Part shown: positions 19,170-27,651 of the stretch, one piece after another
How positions within the stretch are numbered: position 1 is the first letter of the stretch
Layout of the letters: each line of letters starts with the position of its first letter
Assembly (NCBI GenBank): GCA_963929535.1
Contig: CAWVIZ010000013.1
Location: 110,164-174,163, forward strand
DNA: 64,000 nt
Direction: 5' to 3'
Source: Pullilachnospira sp963929535
GTDB lineage: Bacteria; Bacillota; Clostridia; Lachnospirales; Lachnospiraceae
Notes under the pieces: model-generated
The model's database searches: none
The model's input: only the letters and a program-made list of their open reading frames with translations
What the model was told of the DNA's origin: nothing
Program-made: the position numbers and the translations under genes

Positions 19170-19670
19170 CTACAGCTCTCTGCTCTCCATTTTCTCTTCC
19201 AGCTTCTTCCGGATCCGGTAAATCCTGCAGGTTTCCGCATTGGTCTGCTTACGCTTTTCCTTGCGGCTCATGAATTCATCCTCCAGAAACAGCAGATCTT
19301 CCTGGGAAAGCTCTTTCAGGATCTCTTCCGCCATGATCTTGTCCAGAATATCCTCCGGCAGATAACTCTTCGCCGCAAACCACTCCAGCCATTCCTTTTC
19401 CCCGGTCTCCCACTGGTATTTCCTGCTGTTTTTCCGTATCCAGTCCACCGCGGCATTCCTTGTCACGGTAAACAGCCACGACAGGATCTCGCTGTCGCTT
19501 TTCTTCTTCACGCTTCCCACGTTTTTCCCCAGCGCTGCCCAGACCTCCTGCATCACATCCAGAGCATCCTGCCCCCGGATCCCGGGAAAATATTTCCACA
19601 GAAATCCCCAGACCTTCCTGCGGAAGGACCGGTAGATTCTCTCACACAGTTCCGCTTCTCTTTTCTTCAC
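19170..19670 (-). CDS. Sigma-70 family (ECF-like) RNA polymerase sigma factor
   Basis: This 166-residue protein begins with a sigma region 2-like segment: ALDVMQEVWAALGKN, then SWLFTVTRNAAVDWIRKNSR, which matches the region 2.4 block of ECF factors. The C-terminal third (about 110-160) is a region 4-like helical segment with LSQEDLLFLEDEFMSRKEKR but is short and poorly conserved. No anti-sigma gene is adjacent. Instead an XRE-type regulator lies 54 bases upstream in the same direction. GGAGGG precedes the ATG. Function is inferred from region 2 only. Confidence 0.7.
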   Translation of the reverse strand: MKKREAELCERIYRSFRRKVWGFLWKYFPGIRGQDALDVMQEVWAALGKNVGSVKKKSDSEILSWLFTVTRNAAVDWIRKNSRKYQWETGEKEWLEWFAAKSYLPEDILDKIMAEEILKELSQEDLLFLEDEFMSRKEKRKQTNAETCRIYRIRKKLEEKMESREL

Positions 19671-19724
19671 AAAAACACCCTCCCTTTATTTACAGAAACA
19701 AAGAGAGGGCACTGCTGCCGTCTT

Positions 19725-20423
19725 TCATCGGTCTTTCTCCAGGAAATCCATTCCCTCATCCAGCATGCGGATACACTGCTCCTGGATTTCCCCGGGAAAC
19801 TCCTCCCAGATCCGGTTGATCACATCCGGAAAATACAACTCGTTTTCCAAAAACAGCAATGGAGAATACGACAGCCGCCGGTACAATGTCATCAGAATAT
19901 ACGCGTCCGGCTGAAGCTCCAGCCGTTCCAGTCTGCGGTACCGTTTCACATCAATCTCTATCTTATCTGCCATCAGCTTTTGAGAAAGCTTCTCTGCCCT
20001 GCGGATATTGATCCAGATATTATCCTCCCGGTACTGATTCTCCGCCAGGATCACATATTTCCACATATTCCGCAGTTCTCCGGGGACCTGGATCCGGGCC
20101 TTCCGCAGTCCCTGGCGAGTTACCCAGATCAGCAGTCTCAGCACCTCCGGCCGATCGTCCGGGCTTTTGCACTTTTCCATATATTCATCCAAGATCCCCC
20201 GCCGATACCGTTCCCCGGTGATCAGCCAGAAGATATCCCCGCCTTTCGCCCAAAATGTCCTTATGATCTCAAAGGAGAGGATGTTCCTCCCGCTCTCCAG
20301 CCTGCAGTAATGGCTCTGGGATACGCACAGCAGCTCACCCATTTCCTCCTGATTTTTAGACATATATTTTCTGTATTCCTGCAGTCTGTGCGGGATTTCC
20401 CCATATTCCACGCGCATAAACAT
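19725..20423 (-). CDS. XRE-family regulator with two helix-turn-helix-like segments
   Basis: This 232-residue cytoplasmic protein has an N-terminal HTH_3 domain at about residues 12-68: LQEYRKYMSKNQEEMGELLC, then VSQSHYCRLESGRN. A second, more diverged XRE-like segment lies at about 145-200 (KLMADKIEIDVKRYRRLERL and a following helix). The duplication is unusual for a 232-residue regulator. It is followed by the sigma-like gene at 54 bases, so the two probably form an operon. A GAATGTTT leader and an AT-rich upstream region suggest a promoter at about 20430-20470, which I could not fix. Confidence 0.72.
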   Translation of the reverse strand: MFMRVEYGEIPHRLQEYRKYMSKNQEEMGELLCVSQSHYCRLESGRNILSFEIIRTFWAKGGDIFWLITGERYRRGILDEYMEKCKSPDDRPEVLRLLIWVTRQGLRKARIQVPGELRNMWKYVILAENQYREDNIWINIRRAEKLSQKLMADKIEIDVKRYRRLERLELQPDAYILMTLYRRLSYSPLLFLENELYFPDVINRIWEEFPGEIQEQCIRMLDEGMDFLEKDR

Positions 20424-20524
20424 TCCCCAACAATTTTTCTTTTATTGTAGAATGTTTTGATTTCCCTATTTATATCCCAAATATGCATATATTTTCGGAA
20501 CTTTCCCACAGCGGACGGAGGAGC

Positions 20525-20585
20525 AAAAAAAAGCCAGAGCGGACGGCTGTTTTTCTCTGCGGCCGTTCTGCTCTGGCTGTCTTAT
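20525..20585. terminator. Strong terminator downstream of glgB
   Basis: GCCAGAGC and GCTCTGGC flank an inner GGACGGC/GCGGCCGTT pairing. There is an A8 run on the left that reads as T8 on the minus strand. It would terminate the glgB transcript, which runs leftward. Confidence 0.85.
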
Positions 20586-20632
20586 ATTCTTTATTCTTTT
20601 ATACGGGACCGCTAAGCTGTCCGGCGGTCACA

Positions 20633-22540
20633 TCAGAAGGCAAATACTGCCACTCCATAGGGAGGAAGCGGATATTTCAGACGATATGGCCTTCCATCGC
20701 ACTCTCCCTTCACTGCCCGGCAGACAGTCTCTCTGGCAGGATGATTTCCTCCGTAGACCGGATCCGCGCTGTTGAGGATCAGCCGGTACTGTTTCTTTTT
20801 GGGAACCCCCACCACGTAGTCCTTTCTCTCCATGGGAGTAAAATTGCAGATAAACAGCAGATTATTCCTCTTGGTGGGTGACCAGCGCACAAAGCTGAAG
20901 ATACTCCGGTCCGCATCGTTGGCATTGATCCACTCAAAGCCCTCATAGCCATTGTCGTTGGCGTACAGGGCCGGATACTTTCTGTACATGGCCAGCAGCG
21001 CCTTCACATATTCCTGAAGCTCCTGATGTCTGGCTTCTTTCAGCAGATACCAGTCCAGTTCTCTCTCCTCGCTCCATTCCTGGAACTGTCCGAAATCCTG
21101 CCCCATAAACAGCAGCTTCTTTCCCGGATGACCAAACATGAAGGAATACCCTGCCTTCAGATTCTCAAATTTATCATCATACAGTCCCGGCATCTTGTTG
21201 ATCATGGAACACTTCAGATGCACTACCTCATCGTGAGACAGCACCAGGATATAATTCTCGCTGAAGGCGTACGTCATGGCAAATGTCATCTTGTTATGGT
21301 TATATTTGCGGAAATACGGATCCAGCTTCATGTATTCCAGGAAGTCATGCATCCAGCCCATGTTCCACTTGAAGGAGAATCCCAGTCCATCCTCCTTCTC
21401 CACATCTCCCGTCACCTTGGGCCATGCGGTGGACTCCTCCGCGATCATCATCACGCCCTTGTTTCTTCCCCGGATCAGCGTATTCAGATGTTTGAAAAAT
21501 TCTATAGCCTCCAGGTTCTGGTTGCCGCCGTATTTGTTGGCCACCCACTGGCCGTCCTGCTTGCCGTAATCCAGGTAAAGCATGGAAGCCACAGCATCCA
21601 CCCGCAGGCCGTCCACATGGAATTCCTCCACCCAGTACAGAGCGTTGGCGATCAGGAAGTTCTTCACCTCATTCCGGCCGTAATTGAAGATCTTGGTCCC
21701 CCAGTCCGGATGCTCTCCCTGACGGGGGTCCGCATGCTCATAGAGACACGTTCCATCGAACTCCGCCAGCCCCTGAGCGTCCTTGGGAAAATGCGCGGGC
21801 ACCCAGTCCAGGATCACGCCGATCTTGTTTTTGTGGAGATAATTCACCAGATACTTGAAGTCCTCCGGCAGCCCGTACCGGGAGGTGGGTGCATAATACC
21901 CTGTCACCTGATATCCCCAGGAAGCGTCCAGCGGATGCTCCGCGATCCCCATCAGTTCCACGTGAGTATATCCCATACGCTTCACATACTCCGTCAGGGC
22001 ATGAGCAAATTCCCGGTAACCGTAGAAACCATTGGGATCCTGCTCGGTGGCCGGATGCTTTCTCCAGGACCCGGGATGCACCTCATAAATAGCCAGCGCC
22101 TGCTGTTTGGGATCCGTCTCTTTTCTCTTCTCCATCCAGACAGAATCGCTCCAGGTAAAATTACTGATATCCGCCACCCTGGAAGCCGTGCCCGGACGCA
22201 GCTCCGACCAGTTGGCATACGGATCCGCCTTGTAAAGCACCCGTCCATCTGCTGTCCGGATGCTGAACTTATACAGCTCTCCAACGCCGATCCCCGGCAC
22301 AAATACCTCCCAGACACCGATGGGTCCTGTCTTTGTCATGGGGTTCGCTCCGTCCGTCCATTCATTAAAATCTCCCACCACGGATACCTCCTGGGCGTTG
22401 GGCGCCCAGACAGCAAAATATACCCCTTTTTTCCTTCCCTGGGAAGTGGGATGCGCTCCCAGCTTCTTATAAATATCATAGTGTGTGGCCTGCCCAAACA
22501 AATACTGGTCCAGTTCCCCAAAATGCATTCTTCCCTTCAT
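20633..22540 (-). CDS. glgB: 1,4-alpha-glucan branching enzyme
   Basis: This 635-residue enzyme introduces alpha-1,6 branches into glycogen. An N-terminal CBM48 module (about 25-115, YFAVWAPNAQEVSVVGDFNE) precedes the GH13 barrel. Catalytic signatures are visible in order: HVDGLRVDAVASMLYLDYG (nucleophile Asp), MIAEESTAWPKVT (acid/base Glu) and LVLSHDEVVH (transition-state Asp). The C-terminal all-beta domain ends with LPPYGVAVFAF. The ATG at 22540 is preferred because AAGGAGA lies at the right distance; the nominal upstream ATG overlaps that site. No other glycogen genes are in the window. The adjacent GH13 enzyme is probably co-transcribed. Confidence 0.95.
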   Translation of the reverse strand: MKGRMHFGELDQYLFGQATHYDIYKKLGAHPTSQGRKKGVYFAVWAPNAQEVSVVGDFNEWTDGANPMTKTGPIGVWEVFVPGIGVGELYKFSIRTADGRVLYKADPYANWSELRPGTASRVADISNFTWSDSVWMEKRKETDPKQQALAIYEVHPGSWRKHPATEQDPNGFYGYREFAHALTEYVKRMGYTHVELMGIAEHPLDASWGYQVTGYYAPTSRYGLPEDFKYLVNYLHKNKIGVILDWVPAHFPKDAQGLAEFDGTCLYEHADPRQGEHPDWGTKIFNYGRNEVKNFLIANALYWVEEFHVDGLRVDAVASMLYLDYGKQDGQWVANKYGGNQNLEAIEFFKHLNTLIRGRNKGVMMIAEESTAWPKVTGDVEKEDGLGFSFKWNMGWMHDFLEYMKLDPYFRKYNHNKMTFAMTYAFSENYILVLSHDEVVHLKCSMINKMPGLYDDKFENLKAGYSFMFGHPGKKLLFMGQDFGQFQEWSEERELDWYLLKEARHQELQEYVKALLAMYRKYPALYANDNGYEGFEWINANDADRSIFSFVRWSPTKRNNLLFICNFTPMERKDYVVGVPKKKQYRLILNSADPVYGGNHPARETVCRAVKGECDGRPYRLKYPLPPYGVAVFAF

Positions 22541-22614
22541 ACCCATTCTCCTTATTTCCAAATATCCTTCCGGACATCTCTCCGGTCAGCCTGCGGCTAT
22601 CCCGGCGTTCTCCG

Positions 22615-23988
22615 TCACCTTCCTGCACCGGGCAGCAGAATCCTGCAGCCACAGGCGGCCAGCGGCACAGTTACCTGACCATTCTCCACAGGAAATGTCT
22701 CCCCGCTTACCGCGTCCTCGTAAACCTCCGCCTGCTCCGGCACCGGAAAACGCACACTGCAGGCCTGCTCCTGGTCATTGTTCAGCGCCACAGCCAGAGC
22801 TCCGCCCTCCGCAATACGGGCAAAAGCATACTGCCGGTTGGTCAGATACAGCTCCCGGTAAGCGCCGCTGCATGCCTCCGGATGCTCTTTCCGGATGCCG
22901 GCCAAGGTCCGGATCCATCCGGCAAGTTCCGGATGAGGATTCTCCTTCTCCATCTCCTGAAGATCCAGTGCCGGCCGCAGAGGATCGTCATTGGCTCCTT
23001 CCTTCCGCCCCTCGATCCCCCACTCGGAACCATAATAAATGGAAGGAATCCCGGGCAGAAAATACATAAGCGTATATACCAGCGGAAGATGCTCCTTCAC
23101 CCGAAGCTTGCTGGCCAGCCGGTCCACATCGTGATTATCCACAAAGGAATACAGCGTCATTCCCCGGTAGATTCCTCCGTTCTGATCGAACTCCCTGCGG
23201 ATCGTATGGGCGATCTCAAAGTAATTGTGATCGTTATGTCCGGAGTACAGTCCCTTGTGCAGCTCATAATTTGTCACGCTGTGAAGCAGCCTTGCGCCGT
23301 CCTGGATGTACCGGGAGTAATCTCCGTGGATCACCTCCCCCATCAGCCAGAAGTCCTCCTTCCATTCCCCGGTCCGGCGTCTCAGCTCTTCCATAAACCC
23401 AAAATCCAGACAGTCCGCGCAGTCCAGCCGGATGCCGTCAATATCAAACTCTGTGATCCAGAAACGGACCGTATCCAGGAGATACTCCTTTACCTCCGGG
23501 TTCTGGAGATTCAGGTTCACCAGCTCGAAGCAGTTCCTCCAGGCTTCATAGGAAAATCCGTCGTTGTACCAGGTATTTCCCCCAAACCAGATTCCTTTAT
23601 ACCATCCGCAGTAACGGGAAGCCTCCCTGTTCCTCTGGATATCCCGGAAAGCAAAAAACTCCCTTCCCGTATGGTTGAACACTCCGTCCACCACCACTTT
23701 GATCCCCATTCCGTGAGCCGTCTTTACAAAGCGCCGGAAGTCCTTATTATCTCCCAGTCTCCTGTCCACCATCCGGTAGTCTCTGGTATCATAGCCGTGG
23801 GTGGTGGACTCAAACAGCGGTCCGATGTATACCGCATCGCATCCCAGCCCGCGGATATGCTCCAGCCACTGATCCGTCAGGATATCCAGCCGGTGGGTCA
23901 CCTCTGTCTGCCGGTTCTCCCGGGGCGCCCCTGTAAGCCCGATGGGATAAATATGATAAAAAACAGCCTCTTCATACCATTTTGCCAT
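22615..23988 (-). CDS. GH13 alpha-amylase family glycosidase
   Basis: This 457-residue protein has no signal peptide and is therefore cytoplasmic. Conserved GH13 regions are complete: DGVFNHTG (region I), GIRLDCAD with nucleophile D189, the WLMGEVI acid/base E218, and FVDNHD with D287. A short N-terminal segment replaces the CBM34 found in many neopullulanases. The C-terminal beta domain ends LAACGCRILLPGAGR. The likely substrates are short alpha-glucans such as maltodextrins. Specificity (maltogenic, cyclomaltodextrinase or alpha-glucosidase) cannot be fixed. It sits 74 bases upstream of glgB in the same direction. Confidence 0.9.
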   Translation of the reverse strand: MAKWYEEAVFYHIYPIGLTGAPRENRQTEVTHRLDILTDQWLEHIRGLGCDAVYIGPLFESTTHGYDTRDYRMVDRRLGDNKDFRRFVKTAHGMGIKVVVDGVFNHTGREFFAFRDIQRNREASRYCGWYKGIWFGGNTWYNDGFSYEAWRNCFELVNLNLQNPEVKEYLLDTVRFWITEFDIDGIRLDCADCLDFGFMEELRRRTGEWKEDFWLMGEVIHGDYSRYIQDGARLLHSVTNYELHKGLYSGHNDHNYFEIAHTIRREFDQNGGIYRGMTLYSFVDNHDVDRLASKLRVKEHLPLVYTLMYFLPGIPSIYYGSEWGIEGRKEGANDDPLRPALDLQEMEKENPHPELAGWIRTLAGIRKEHPEACSGAYRELYLTNRQYAFARIAEGGALAVALNNDQEQACSVRFPVPEQAEVYEDAVSGETFPVENGQVTVPLAACGCRILLPGAGR

Positions 23989-24111
23989 GCTGTCTGCCTC
24001 CTTATCCTGAAATTTATAGTAACAGTTGGGTCTTCCGGATCCCTTTCCGCAGATGCAAACGCCCAGGCATGCCGCCCTGAGCCTCTCAGACCTTATGACT
24101 ATGTCTGCGCG

Positions 24112-24693
24112 TCAGGAATAGATCCCATATAAAAACTGTCTTACGATCTCATATGTCTGTTCATCGGAAATTGCCACCGACTCCTGATCCCCTTTGTCCC
24201 GAAGCCCCAGCATCATGTGGGAATCCAGGGTTCCGATAAAGCTCACGGCAAACTGCTCCTGCCTGCCCCCCATATTCCCCAGCTCATGGGAGGCATCGGC
24301 AAAGATCTTCACCACCATCCGGTAATACTTCTGTATCAGAGGATATACCGCCTGAAATCCCTCCGTCTCTCTTCCCGCGTAAAACTGGCTCAGCATGAAC
24401 ATATAGAACTTCCTGTGGCTTGCGGCAAAATCAAAATAAGCTCTGGCCACCCGGTACAAAATCGATGGAATGTCTCCCGGGCAGGCCACCGCCTCCCGGA
24501 GCTGCTCCTCCAGCTCATGGGTGTTGCTGGTGAGGATCTCCTGCAGCAGTCCCTGTTTGCTGCCAAAATAATAATACAGTGTGGGCTTGGTGATCCCCGC
24601 CTGATCCACGATCTCCTGTACTCCCGCAGCCTCATATCCTCGGGCGCAGAACAGATTCAGGGCACTGTTCAAAATCGCTTCTCTGTTATCCAT
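24112..24693 (-). CDS. TetR-family repressor
   Basis: This 193-residue regulator has an N-terminal TetR helix-turn-helix at about residues 5-50: ILNSALNLFCARGYEAAGVQ, then IVDQAGITKPTLYYYFGSKQ. A variable ligand-binding helical domain follows. Its own promoter contains the palindrome ATACCAATCGGTAT, so autorepression is likely. The divergent marR-MATE operon begins about 320 bases away, making drug or metabolite export a possible target. The repressor-MATE link is inference. Confidence 0.92.
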   Translation of the reverse strand: MDNREAILNSALNLFCARGYEAAGVQEIVDQAGITKPTLYYYFGSKQGLLQEILTSNTHELEEQLREAVACPGDIPSILYRVARAYFDFAASHRKFYMFMLSQFYAGRETEGFQAVYPLIQKYYRMVVKIFADASHELGNMGGRQEQFAVSFIGTLDSHMMLGLRDKGDQESVAISDEQTYEIVRQFLYGIYS

Positions 24694-24832
24694 AGCATAA
24701 GCCCTCCTTCTTTGAAATCCCGCAGGCGGACGGCCGGCCGCGTCTCCTTCGGCGGGATATCAATCCGGAAAAATTCGGAAAAAATACCGTTCGTCCGCGT
24801 TTTCCCGCGCATCGGGTTTCTCATGTACCGTT

Positions 24833-24861
24833 ATTATACCAATCGGTATATAGGCTGTCAA
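24833..24861 (-). promoter_or_regulatory. Consensus sigma-A promoter of tetR
   Basis: On the minus strand, TTGACA, a 17-base spacer and TATAAT are all perfect consensus. The spacer and -10 overlap the palindromic operator at 24836-24849. Confidence 0.85.
24836..24849. promoter_or_regulatory. Probable TetR operator
   Basis: ATACCAATCGGTAT is a perfect inverted repeat of ATACC around a four-base centre, the usual geometry of TetR half-sites. It lies inside the tetR core promoter, where binding would block RNA polymerase. Confidence 0.7.
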
Positions 24862-24882
24862 GAAAAAGTCTTTCTTACTCAA

Positions 24883-24911
24883 TTGACAATGATTCATCTT
24901 TGATTTATAAT
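24883..24911 (+). promoter_or_regulatory. Consensus sigma-A promoter of the marR-MATE operon
   Basis: TTGACA, 17 bases and TATAAT, again perfect, point rightward about 100 bases before marR. Only 22 bases separate its -35 from the -35 of the divergent tetR promoter, so a regulator bound at either could affect both. Confidence 0.85.
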
Positions 24912-25014
24912 TTTGTCCGGATTCGGACTTAAATCCTTCTGCGCCTGATAAAAATATCTGTCCATCGGGCCGCCGTCCGCAATTACCCCTGAAAGCCGCG
25001 AAAGGAAGCATGCC

Positions 25015-25506
25015 ATGAACGAAAAAATGTCTCAGCAAATGGCGCTGATCAATCAGAACGACAAGATCCTGGACGATCTTTACCACAATTACGCATCTGC
25101 TGCAGGTCTGTCAGATACCGAGCTCTGGATCGTCTATATTGCATGGATCCAGAAGACAGGATTTACCCAGAAGGAAATCTGCGATTCCTGGTCGTACTCC
25201 AGACAGACCGTCAATACAGCCCTCACCCAATTGGAACGGCGGGGATATATCCGGAAACAGCCTCTGCCCGGAAGCAGGAAAAGCAAACAGATCCATCTGA
25301 CAGAATCCGGCAATGCCTTTGCCCGGCAGGTGATCCCTCCTCTGCTGAACGCGGAAAGCAGAGCGTTCGCTCATTTAAGTCTCCGGGAACGGGAGGATTT
25401 TATTGATCTGATGCAGAAAAGAACTGCTTTTCTTCAAGATGAAATGACTCAGGCTATGGATTCCCTGACGGTAACCGCCGGTCCCAAAGCCCCTGTTACA
25501 TCCTGA
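25015..25506 (+). CDS. MarR-family regulator
   Basis: This 163-residue winged-helix protein carries KTGFTQKEICDSWSYSRQTV and NTALTQLERRGYIRKQPLPG (recognition helix and wing) at about residues 48-90, then QIHLTESGNAFARQ. MarR proteins usually repress an adjacent exporter and release DNA on ligand binding. The next gene, 67 bases downstream, is a MATE exporter, which fits. It differs from the divergently encoded TetR, so the exporter is flanked by two unrelated repressors. Confidence 0.9.
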   Translation: MNEKMSQQMALINQNDKILDDLYHNYASAAGLSDTELWIVYIAWIQKTGFTQKEICDSWSYSRQTVNTALTQLERRGYIRKQPLPGSRKSKQIHLTESGNAFARQVIPPLLNAESRAFAHLSLREREDFIDLMQKRTAFLQDEMTQAMDSLTVTAGPKAPVTS

Positions 25507-25573
25507 AATTTCGCGGCAGAGAAGCCGGAAGGCCGACCTTCCGCCACAGTTTGGATAGAAAGGTAATAAAAAA

Positions 25574-26929
25574 ATGAATTCTTCTACTTTATTCGCAAAG
25601 ACTCCGCCGCTGAAGCTGTTTTTTATTGCGTCTCTGCCCGGTGCTGTCAGCATGCTGGCGTCAGCCCTTTATCAGACCTTTGACGGTGTTTTTGTAGGTC
25701 ATTTTCTGGGCTCCACCGCTTTTGCGGCGGTCAATCTGGCCATGCCCTTTGTCATCATCAATTTTTCCCTGGCGGATTTGATCGGTGTAGGATCTGCAGT
25801 TCCCATATCCGTCTGCCTGGGGCAGAAAAAAGAAAAGGAAGCCAGCAACATTTTCACCTGCGCCTGCCTGATGATCGCAGCCGCGGGTATTTTGATCGGC
25901 GCCCTTCTTTTCGCGGCCGCCCCCTTCCTGATCCGTCTGATGGGAGCGGAAGGGGAGTTTGCCGCTCAGGCGGTGCAGTATATGAGAGTCTATGCTGTAT
26001 GTTCACCCCTTACCACCATTGTATTTGCCATGGATAATTTTCTGCGGATCTGCGGGATCATCCGGGGCAGTATGTTTCTGAACATCCTGATGTCCGCCTT
26101 AAGCGCGCTGCTGGAATTTCTGTTTCTGGCAGTCCTGGGATGGGGAATCTGGGCGGCGGCGCTGGCCACCTGTTCCGGTATGCTGATCTGCGCGCTTCTT
26201 GCCCTGATTCCGTTTCTCAGAAAACGAACGGTTCTGCAGTTCTGCAGACCTCATTTTCACGGACAGCTGATCCGCCAGATCTTCGCCTGCGGAAGTCCTA
26301 ATTTTCTCAACAATATTGCCGGAAGGATCACTTCGATCCTTATGAACGTGATCCTGGTAAGACTTGGAGGCGAGACAGCCGTATCCGTATACGGCGTTCT
26401 GATGTACGCGGACGGTTTCATCCAGCCGCTGCTTTACGGTATGTGCGACTCTCTGCAGCCTGCTGTGGGATACAACTGGGGAGCCGGGAAACGCTCCCGG
26501 GTCCGGGCCATTGAAAAATGCTGTTTCAGCGCCAGCGGTATTGTTTCCCTGGCAGCGGTGGCGATTCTGGCTCTGTTTCCGGAGCAGATCACGTTGCTGT
26601 TCATGGCGGACGCCCAGGGCCAAGTGCTCCATATGGCCGCCGGAGCGGTACGGCTCTTCAGCCTGACCTATCTTACCCGCTGGTTCTCCTTCGCCACTCA
26701 GAGTTATATGCTGGCGGTGGAAAAACCCCTTCCGGCTTCCGTCATTTCGGTCTCCACGGCCCTGATCTTTCCCGTGATCCTGATCGCGGCGCTCTGGCCG
26801 CTGGGACTCACCGGAATCTGGCTGAATTTTGCAGGTACCGCTCTGCTGGCAGGGATCCTGTCCCTGGTGATCCTGGGAAAACTGAAAGGAGAACTGCATC
26901 GTCAGGATTCCCCGGCAGCCGGAGAATAG
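25574..26929 (+). CDS. MATE family efflux transporter
   Basis: This 451-residue membrane protein has twelve predicted helices in two six-helix halves. The N-terminus (LFFIASLPGAVSMLASALYQ, then TFDGVFVGHFLG) and LQPAVGYNWGAGKRSRVR are MATE hallmarks of the Clostridia subgroup resembling MepA. It exports cationic compounds using an ion gradient. It lies in an operon with marR upstream and an acetyltransferase downstream. It is intact, unlike the MATE fragment at the left edge of the window. Confidence 0.93.
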   Translation: MNSSTLFAKTPPLKLFFIASLPGAVSMLASALYQTFDGVFVGHFLGSTAFAAVNLAMPFVIINFSLADLIGVGSAVPISVCLGQKKEKEASNIFTCACLMIAAAGILIGALLFAAAPFLIRLMGAEGEFAAQAVQYMRVYAVCSPLTTIVFAMDNFLRICGIIRGSMFLNILMSALSALLEFLFLAVLGWGIWAAALATCSGMLICALLALIPFLRKRTVLQFCRPHFHGQLIRQIFACGSPNFLNNIAGRITSILMNVILVRLGGETAVSVYGVLMYADGFIQPLLYGMCDSLQPAVGYNWGAGKRSRVRAIEKCCFSASGIVSLAAVAILALFPEQITLLFMADAQGQVLHMAAGAVRLFSLTYLTRWFSFATQSYMLAVEKPLPASVISVSTALIFPVILIAALWPLGLTGIWLNFAGTALLAGILSLVILGKLKGELHRQDSPAAGE

Positions 26930-26985
26930 CCCGGATGAATTCCAAAACAGATTTTATAAAGCTGCATCTATTACGGAGGGAAAGA

Positions 26986-27474
26986 TTGAAAGTGAAAATA
27001 GTTGAAGTAACGAATAGGACACCGGATTTCATCAGTCAGCTGCTGAAAGTATGGGAAGGCTCTGTGCGGGCCACCCACCTGTTCCTGTCAGACGAAGAAA
27101 TCAAGAGTATCAAAAAATATGTTCCGCAGGCGTTGAATGAGATCGCTCATTTGGTGATTGCGGAAGATGACACGGATCGCCCTGCTGCCTTTATGGGAAT
27201 TGAGGACGGCTCACTGGAAATGCTGTTTATTTCCCCGGCGGAAAGAGGGAAAGGACTGGGAAAGCGACTGATCCAATATGGAATTGAAAATCATGCCGTA
27301 GAGCGGCTGGCAGTGAATGAACAGAACCCGCAGGCCAGAGGATTTTATGAACACATGGGCTTTCGTGTTTACAAAAGGACAGACCTTGATGAACAGGGCA
27401 ATCCTTATCCGATTTTATATATGAGCCTTACGCATAAACCTGTGGAGGATCCGGATAACCGGGAAAGCAGATGA
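26986..27474 (+). CDS. GNAT-family N-acetyltransferase
   Basis: This 162-residue acetyltransferase uses acetyl-CoA. Motif A is visible as LEMLFISPAERGKGLGKRLI (the R/Q-x-x-G-x-G/A pyrophosphate loop), followed by LAVNEQNPQARGFYEHMGFR. The start is taken as TTG at 26986 because GGAGGG precedes it by five bases. A longer frame through the end of the MATE gene is not credible. The similar YiaC/PhnO-type proteins act on small amines or protein N-termini. The substrate here is unknown. Its place after marR and a MATE exporter suggests detoxification. Confidence 0.85.
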   Translation: MKVKIVEVTNRTPDFISQLLKVWEGSVRATHLFLSDEEIKSIKKYVPQALNEIAHLVIAEDDTDRPAAFMGIEDGSLEMLFISPAERGKGLGKRLIQYGIENHAVERLAVNEQNPQARGFYEHMGFRVYKRTDLDEQGNPYPILYMSLTHKPVEDPDNRESR

Positions 27475-27493
27475 ATACACCCAGCTTCAAGCC

Positions 27494-27550
27494 GGAGCGC
27501 AGGCGACGGGGCGGCCCTTGATGCCCTCCCCGCCGTCTGCGCTCCCTTTA
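27494..27550 (+). terminator. Terminator of the marR-MATE-GNAT operon
   Basis: GGAGCGCAG and CTGCGCTCC pair outside, with GACGGGG and CCCCGCC inside, followed by CTTT and an A-run. The stem is very stable. It also faces the convergent fucosidase operon. Confidence 0.75.
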
Positions 27551-27651
27551 AAAAATCATTTTATATCCTGTACTCTTTTTCCTCGCCGATCCGCCCGCTT
27601 TCCAAGCGGCAGGACGCCAGGCCAGTCATCCGCAGAATCTTCTTCCAAAGA

